Below, in pieces: positions 61,201-64,000 of a stretch of DNA of 64,000 nt. The DNA is from Streptomyces sp. HD (lineage in GTDB: Bacteria; Actinomycetota; Actinomycetes; Streptomycetales; Streptomycetaceae). Numbering within the stretch: position 1 is the first letter of the stretch; the number at the start of each line of letters is the position of its first letter. The notes beneath the pieces are model-generated. The model did not search any database and had not been told where the DNA came from. It was given only the letters and a program-made list of their open reading frames with translations. Where the stretch lies: positions 1 to 64,000 of the forward strand of contig NZ_JAQMYP010000019.1 in NCBI RefSeq assembly GCF_028369295.1, written 5' to 3'. The position numbers and the translations under genes were made by a program.

Positions 61201-63173
61201 CGTACGACGCGGTGTACCGCCTGGTCGAGGCCACCGGCCGGGAGCACCCCGGGATCACGAACGGGACTGAACCGCCCACGAGTTGGAACGATGCCCCACG
61301 GGCGAACCTGCCGAACGTCTCGGACCGCCAGGCGCTCGCCCGCTACCGGGATCGGTACTCGTACGATGCTGCCGGCAACATGACCCGTCTGGAACACCGA
61401 GGCACCGACCTGGCGCACGCGGGCTGGACACGTACATTCCGGTGCGAGGAGCGAAGCGCGTTCGCCCCTCCCTCGATACCCGGCCGGCCGCGTCCCTCCG
61501 CACCCCACCGCGACTACAACAACCGCCTTTCCTCCACACAGGTGGGTGCCGGAACTCCGGAGGAGTACGCGTACGACGCGCGCGGGAACATGCTCACTTT
61601 GGCTCCGATGGAACACATGGCTTGGGATTATCGTGACCGGCTACGGTCCAGCTCCCGACAGAAGGTGAACTCGGGCGTCCCGGAGACCACCTACTACGTG
61701 TACGACGCGGGCGGCGAGCGCGTACGCAAGGTCACGGACGGCTCGGCAGCCGATGCCGCTGACGCCAAACGCACCAAGGAGCGGATCTATCTCGGTGGTT
61801 TCGAGCTGTACCGCGAGTTCTCTGGCAGCGAGGAGTCGCTGATACGGACGACCGTCCACATCATGGACGGCGAACAGCGCATCGCCCTGGTCGAGACCCG
61901 CACGGACGACGCGATCACCCTGGACGACCCCGACCGCCGCGTAATCCGCTACCAGCACACGAATCATCTCGGCTCCGCCACTGTCGAGTTGGATCAGGGC
62001 GGCGCGCTGATCTCTTACGAGGAGCTTCACTCCTACGGCTGTACGGCGCTGTCTTTTGCGCGTGGCGGGGTGCCGCCGAAGCGGTATCGGTATACGGGGA
62101 AGGAACGGGATGAGGAAACGGGGCTTGCCTACCACGGTGCACGCTACTTTGCACCGTGGCTGACCCGGTGGATATCCCCTGACCCTGCCGGACACGCCAC
62201 AGGATGCAACGCGTTCTTATATGTTCGCGCAAACCCGATAAAATTCCTCGACCCGAACGGCCTCCAAGAAGCCAAACCAATGACAGGCGCAGAAAGAGAG
62301 GCGTGGGACCTCGCCGAACGGAGCGGATTCGATAATCGATCCGTCGAGAATCTTATGGCCGTCTACGTCGAAGCCAAGATTCCTCAACAAGGGATACTGG
62401 TAAGAGATACCGCCGAGAGATACGCTACAGTTCGCGGATCCGCCTTTGCTGCGAACTGGGAGCATGGGAATTACGGATCAGCGATAGGGCATATTGCACC
62501 GGGAGTCATAGAGGCATTCGGGGCTTCCATTTTTGGAACGAAGATTTCGGATACCGCCAAGAACATTGCCAAAATGTATGCGCTCTCGGCGCTTCTCGGC
62601 TGGGCTGGGGCACGTTCAAATTCGATCTCCAACCGTCCGTCGCTGTATGTGCCGTCTCGCGGGCAAGCGCCAACGGCACCGCAGTCAACAAATCCTCCTC
62701 AGGCTTCAACGGGTCCACTCAAGGAGCCGACTGCACCCTCCGAACCCCCTAGTTCGCCAGCAGGCGGAGAACCCAATGCAACCCCCGAAAACTTCCAAGG
62801 AGCTCCCGCGCCGCAAACAGACTTTTATGGCACGAGCAACGGGAAGTTGGTGCCGGCCAAGACTCCGGGTGGAGTTCCAGTGCAACCGCATATAGCCGAA
62901 CGAATGGGGAATCCACCTAAGGGGCGGAGGGAGGTTAGCGCATCCGAGGTTGACACACTGCTGGAACGCGGACAGTTCAAGAAGCTCGAATATGACATCT
63001 ACGGCGAGAACGCGCCACCCGGATTGGTGGATCCGACCAATCCCGCCACCTGGCGACCTTCAGTGACGCTTGAAGTTCCGAACACTCCCGGTCGGCCACA
63101 AGTGGTCGTCAATCCAGAGACGGGGAAATTGGTCACGGTGATCGTACCCACGAAGACCCCACCCCTGCGGTAA
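55221..63173 (+). CDS. Tc toxin TcB-TcC fusion (SpvB/TcdB + RHS repeats + variable effector)
   Basis: About 2650 aa; start uncertain. GTG 55221 begins the conserved N-terminus (NGGSAFTGG); the same frame is open from ATG 55098 without an RBS. SpvB domain about 45-300 (ITLPKGGGAVRGIGEKFSAN, LTYDSGAGHGPFGLGWSVGL). VCBS/FG-GAP propeller repeats about 510-750 (LLDLAGDGQVDLVSF, LADLDGTGPTDLLYL). TcdB middle regions follow to about 1450 and YD/RHS repeats to about 2290. The RHS core about 2290-2350 (YRYTGKERDEETGLAYHGAR, WISPDPAG, VRANPIKFLDPNGL) is the autoproteolytic end of the cocoon. The last ~300 residues are the unique effector. In Tc systems TcB-TcC form a hollow cocoon holding the cleaved effector, which TcA injects. 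Three in-frame TTA codons (58236, 60870, 62217). Confidence 0.92.
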   Translation: MPRRNGGSAFTGGAEASDSAASDGPAVQGVGREAEHADASGSARMPPAITLPKGGGAVRGIGEKFSANPVTGTGSLTVPLPATPGRSGFGPSLSLTYDSGAGHGPFGLGWSVGLPAVTRKTDKGMPTYDDARESDVFLLSGAEDLVPVLGGDGLPERRRRMVDGIAYRVTRYRPRIEGLFARIERWTHTGDGTSHWRSISRDNITTVYGRDRTSRIADPADPDHRVFSWLICESYDALGNAIVYGYVSEDDRNVDRTAAHECDRPDAGRTANRYLKSVRYGNKVSRLADPPPERDPAGGWHFELVFDYGDHAALPPPGEAPEPGRQWPTSAPRLPWPCRNDPFSTYRAGFEVRSYRLCRRILMFHHFEDEPEVGADCLVRSLALTYRGGRSVDGTFQPGDRAGAVLESATLTGYRPDGANGYVCESMPPLEFTYSSAQFGSEVHELDAKSVANLPVGLDVPPFRWVDLDAESIAGVLSEQNGAWFYHPNLGEGRLGPVRTMESAPSTALSGGRTQLLDLAGDGQVDLVSFDGPVPGFFERTTGRAGSPGEAALGGVPDGGWAPLRTFRSLPALDWADPNLRFADLNGDGHADVLLARGDGFVWYPSLGEEGFGPGIRIPVPADEAAGPRLVFADGMTSVHLADMSGDGPVDLVRVRNGEVCYWPNLGYGRFGARVVMDDSPFFDRPDLFDPSRLRLADLDGTGPTDLLYLGCEGIELHFNQLGNRWAAPRRLPAAPPVDDLASVSVVDLLGHGTACLVWSSPLPSAARRQVRYIDLMGTKPHLLTGIRNSLGAETVVSYASSTKFYLADRAAGTPWITRLPFPVHVVEKTETFDWINRNRFVTRYSYHHGYFDGTEREFRGFGRVDRYDTDHIAALSRSDHFPADDNIDAATQLPPVKTVSWFHTGAQTDRKRISALFADEYYPPDDHAVPGTTHWLLDDSPPPQRRKAPGGSLAPVDTLGPDAEREAYRALKGQLLRQEVYALDGTADQPHPYTVIERNYTVEVLQDPRDGRSGVFSVHPRETVTVSCERDPSDPRIAHELVLAVDPFGTPTHSVSIAYGRAVPPALPALPTRTHAVQQTTRVTETRTAVTALISTEADDPPAGTPREADAYRTPVPYDTQIFELTGTGFDTAVPKLGADWLGKVLGGTLPAGTARRLLSRTLTRFCADTLAQPLGWGVAGERGLTHEAYRMLLTAAQLGAVFGARAGTGRLTAAGYVQLADAPPSLLPEPDAWWAPSGTVRYAPSAATGPAVVAAYARRHFFVPRRFVDPFAAAAATTDPAGEYATSIDYDAYDLLPVEVTDPLGNRITAGERNATDVRVGLRLDYRVLAPTTVTDANRNRTEVCFDALGRIAATAVCGKPEDDTGDRLDAVAADLPTATVEAFWADPLGRSANPDLAASARALLGAATTRFVYDVHAYARERKATGGIQPPGVATIARERHVGATPVGGGAPSALQVTFGYSDGMGQEVQRKLPAEPDPLLSGPKPPRWVGSGWVVRNNKGKPVRQYEPFFTPSHHFEFAVEEGVSPILCYDPVGRVIATVHPNHTYDKVVFGPWHQETWDANDTAPVPDPAADPDVGAYIGKLGRDTHTPTWYARRTAGDLTVFGDLAEAENTAAKGTELHAGTPTLVCFDPLGRPILTLSRNRTPATAGVGPTVSSEHRTHVVWDIQGNQLEVLDCVDGAPGLTTPDADRLVARYRYDLAGTLLREESMEGGTRRQLADISGKPVGVWEVLDTGTGAERQLAMFYDQLRRPIAVVLDEGAGAGAMTVGRTLYGESAQSAGGSDPALANLRGQVWRVHDDAGIVTHTYDVQGNAVSTGRKLTTDYHNVIDWSDPAAVAMDVTTWTGRTRYDALNRPYEQTHPDGTLVQQTYNEAGLLEGLRATLAGDAAATAFVKNIDYNARGQRTAIEYGSGVTTTYAYDPDTFRLTAMNTRRPPTFTEDRARPDDARVGVQNLRYVYDPVGNITHIRDDAQPRVFRLNTAIEASNSYAYDAVYRLVEATGREHPGITNGTEPPTSWNDAPRANLPNVSDRQALARYRDRYSYDAAGNMTRLEHRGTDLAHAGWTRTFRCEERSAFAPPSIPGRPRPSAPHRDYNNRLSSTQVGAGTPEEYAYDARGNMLTLAPMEHMAWDYRDRLRSSSRQKVNSGVPETTYYVYDAGGERVRKVTDGSAADAADAKRTKERIYLGGFELYREFSGSEESLIRTTVHIMDGEQRIALVETRTDDAITLDDPDRRVIRYQHTNHLGSATVELDQGGALISYEELHSYGCTALSFARGGVPPKRYRYTGKERDEETGLAYHGARYFAPWLTRWISPDPAGHATGCNAFLYVRANPIKFLDPNGLQEAKPMTGAEREAWDLAERSGFDNRSVENLMAVYVEAKIPQQGILVRDTAERYATVRGSAFAANWEHGNYGSAIGHIAPGVIEAFGASIFGTKISDTAKNIAKMYALSALLGWAGARSNSISNRPSLYVPSRGQAPTAPQSTNPPQASTGPLKEPTAPSEPPSSPAGGEPNATPENFQGAPAPQTDFYGTSNGKLVPAKTPGGVPVQPHIAERMGNPPKGRREVSASEVDTLLERGQFKKLEYDIYGENAPPGLVDPTNPATWRPSVTLEVPNTPGRPQVVVNPETGKLVTVIVPTKTPPLR
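62270..63173 (+). other. Variable C-terminal effector region of the Tc fusion
   Basis: After the RHS core, composition changes: more A/T at third positions and codons such as ATA, AGA and TTA, rare elsewhere here. The encoded segment has a hydrophobic stretch (SAIGHIAPGVIEAFGASIFG), a Pro/Ser/Thr-rich spacer, then a final ~110 residues. These carry HIAERMGNPPKGRREVSASE then VVVNPETGKLVTVIVPT, reminiscent of BECR-fold/DUF4258-like RNase toxins of polymorphic systems. That fold assignment is pattern-level inference. No immunity gene follows; the next ORF starts 31 bp later. Confidence 0.6.
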
Positions 63174-63204
63174 GCAATTCAGTTTGGAGCGGAGAAGGTG
63201 CTTT

Positions 63205-64000
63205 ATGGCTGACGCGATCCGGCTCAACAGCCGCGGGGACCACGTCCGACGCCTGCATGAGGATCTGGTCCGACTCGGCATCGCCGTACCCCGCTCGGAG
63301 ATCGACGAAGCGGTGTTCGGCGTCGGCACCGCGGCCGCCGTGCGGCAGGTGCAGGTTTCCGCCGGGATCGTGGCGTCCGCGGTTGTCGACGCCGAGACGC
63401 GCGCGGCGATCGACGACGAACTGCTGCTGCTCGCCTATCCCACCCCCCGTGTGGAAGGGCGGCTGCTCACGGAGCGCGGGGCCCCGGCCGCCGACGTGGC
63501 CGTGGAGATGTTCCGCCGGACCCCTGGAGGCAGTGTCCGGCAGATCGCGGAGGCGGTCAGCGACAGCAACGGCTTCTACCGGATGGAATATCCACCGCTG
63601 GACGGCGCGGATGCCGTCGGCGCCTCCCTGGAGTTACGCCTCGTCGGCCCCCCACGGCGCCGCAAGATCCCCCTCAGCGCACCGAAGTTCGTCGGCGCGC
63701 GGCACGAGGTCCTCAACCTCGTCGTACCGGCCGCCCTGGCCCCCGCGCCGGAGTCGGAGTTCGTCCGGCTCAGTGCCGATGTGAACCGGGTGATCGGCGG
63801 GTTCGGTCCCCTCACACGCGTAGTGACCGACGGCGGGAATGGCGATCCGCCCATGGACGGGTCGGATCCGCTTGCCGCCGCCGCCCGGGCCACCGGGTGG
63901 GATGCCCGGATCCTCGCCCTCGGCGGCGTCGCCGCCCATCTCGCCGAGGCCAGCGGTCTGGAGCACGCCGCGGCCTACGCCCTGGTCCGCTACGGGCTGC
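63205..64000 (+). CDS. TcA-like Tc toxin subunit, 5' part
   Basis: 265 codons are visible before the window ends; start ATG 63205 with GAGAAGG 6 nt upstream. The N-terminus is a peptidoglycan-binding-like helical domain (IRLNSRGDHVRRLHEDLVRL). A carboxypeptidase-regulatory-like beta domain follows (RVEGRLLTERGAPAADVAVE, SNGFYRMEYPP). Then comes a helical region (LSADVNRVIGGFGPL, LAAAARATGWDARILALGGV) typical of the large neuraminidase-domain/TcA-like proteins adjacent to TcB-TcC genes in actinobacteria. TcA forms the pentameric, membrane-penetrating translocation channel. The gene has one in-frame TTA (63634-63636). The complete length and pore domain lie outside the window. Confidence 0.75.
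   Translation, partial: MADAIRLNSRGDHVRRLHEDLVRLGIAVPRSEIDEAVFGVGTAAAVRQVQVSAGIVASAVVDAETRAAIDDELLLLAYPTPRVEGRLLTERGAPAADVAVEMFRRTPGGSVRQIAEAVSDSNGFYRMEYPPLDGADAVGASLELRLVGPPRRRKIPLSAPKFVGARHEVLNLVVPAALAPAPESEFVRLSADVNRVIGGFGPLTRVVTDGGNGDPPMDGSDPLAAAARATGWDARILALGGVAAHLAEASGLEHAAAYALVRYGL

Noticed and set aside
1..64000. tRNA, rRNA, riboswitch, integrase or transposase genes
   Set aside because: None recognised on either strand; the atypical effector tail is not accompanied by mobility genes.

Overview
The window is high-GC actinobacterial DNA and almost certainly from a Streptomyces chromosome. The evidence is strong GC bias at third codon positions, GTG/TTG starts, rare TTA codons confined to a few genes, and Streptomyces hallmark families: an SSI-type protease inhibitor, a ram/amf (SapB-type) lanthipeptide cluster, SpoIIE-type PP2C phosphatases, a CebR-box-controlled cellulase and an ECF41 sigma factor. 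No rRNA, tRNA, CRISPR array, IS element or phage gene was recognised.

Layout. 1-7.2 kb: 5' part of a PAS-domain sensor, a secreted GH2 beta-galactosidase-like enzyme, a secreted GH9 cellulase preceded by a perfect CebR operator, and a secreted Ig-like protein. 7.3-10.7 kb: a cytochrome b paralogue coupled to an ECF41 sigma factor, divergent from a toxin-antitoxin pair with a degenerate Fic/Doc toxin. 11-12.7 kb: a sigma-like/zinc-finger/membrane/ricin-lectin protein. 12.9-16.4 kb: a hydroxy-acid catabolic operon ending upstream in a truncated NCS1 permease. 16.6-24 kb: an unknown probably autoregulated gene, an SSI inhibitor with P1 Lys, a STAS anti-anti-sigma factor, an ECF sigma factor fused to an extracellular CAP domain, an aldehyde dehydrogenase pseudogene, an ArsR-SRPBCC pair and a secreted TAP-like peptidase. 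24.2-30.4 kb: an NHLM-type peptide-export operon (two ABC proteins, HlyD, one double-glycine precursor) with no modification enzyme. 30.9-35.3 kb: thioesterase, streptogrisin-like protease with an acidic repeat tail, PP2C phosphatase. 35.7-43 kb: a complete class III lanthipeptide cluster (ramR, ramB, ramA, ramS, ramC), then a second PP2C phosphatase. 45.8-52.2 kb: dTDP-rhamnose genes (rfbA, B, D, methyltransferase; convergent glycosyltransferase-rfbC). 52.3-54.8 kb: phosphoesterase and orphan coxG/xdhC genes. 55.2-64 kb: a Tc insecticidal-type toxin locus, a giant TcB-TcC fusion followed by a TcA-like gene cut by the window end.

The most unusual content is the Tc locus. The TcB and TcC modules are fused in one ~2,650-residue protein. 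Its effector tail has atypical base composition, no immunity gene follows, and both Tc genes carry in-frame TTA codons. The unmodified NHLM exporter/precursor cassette and two independent proteins joining sigma-like domains to extracellular domains come next. Several regulatory threads tie the window to development: ram genes with a TTA codon in ramR, TTA codons in GH2, ricin and Tc genes, PP2C/STAS switch proteins and multiple sigma factors.
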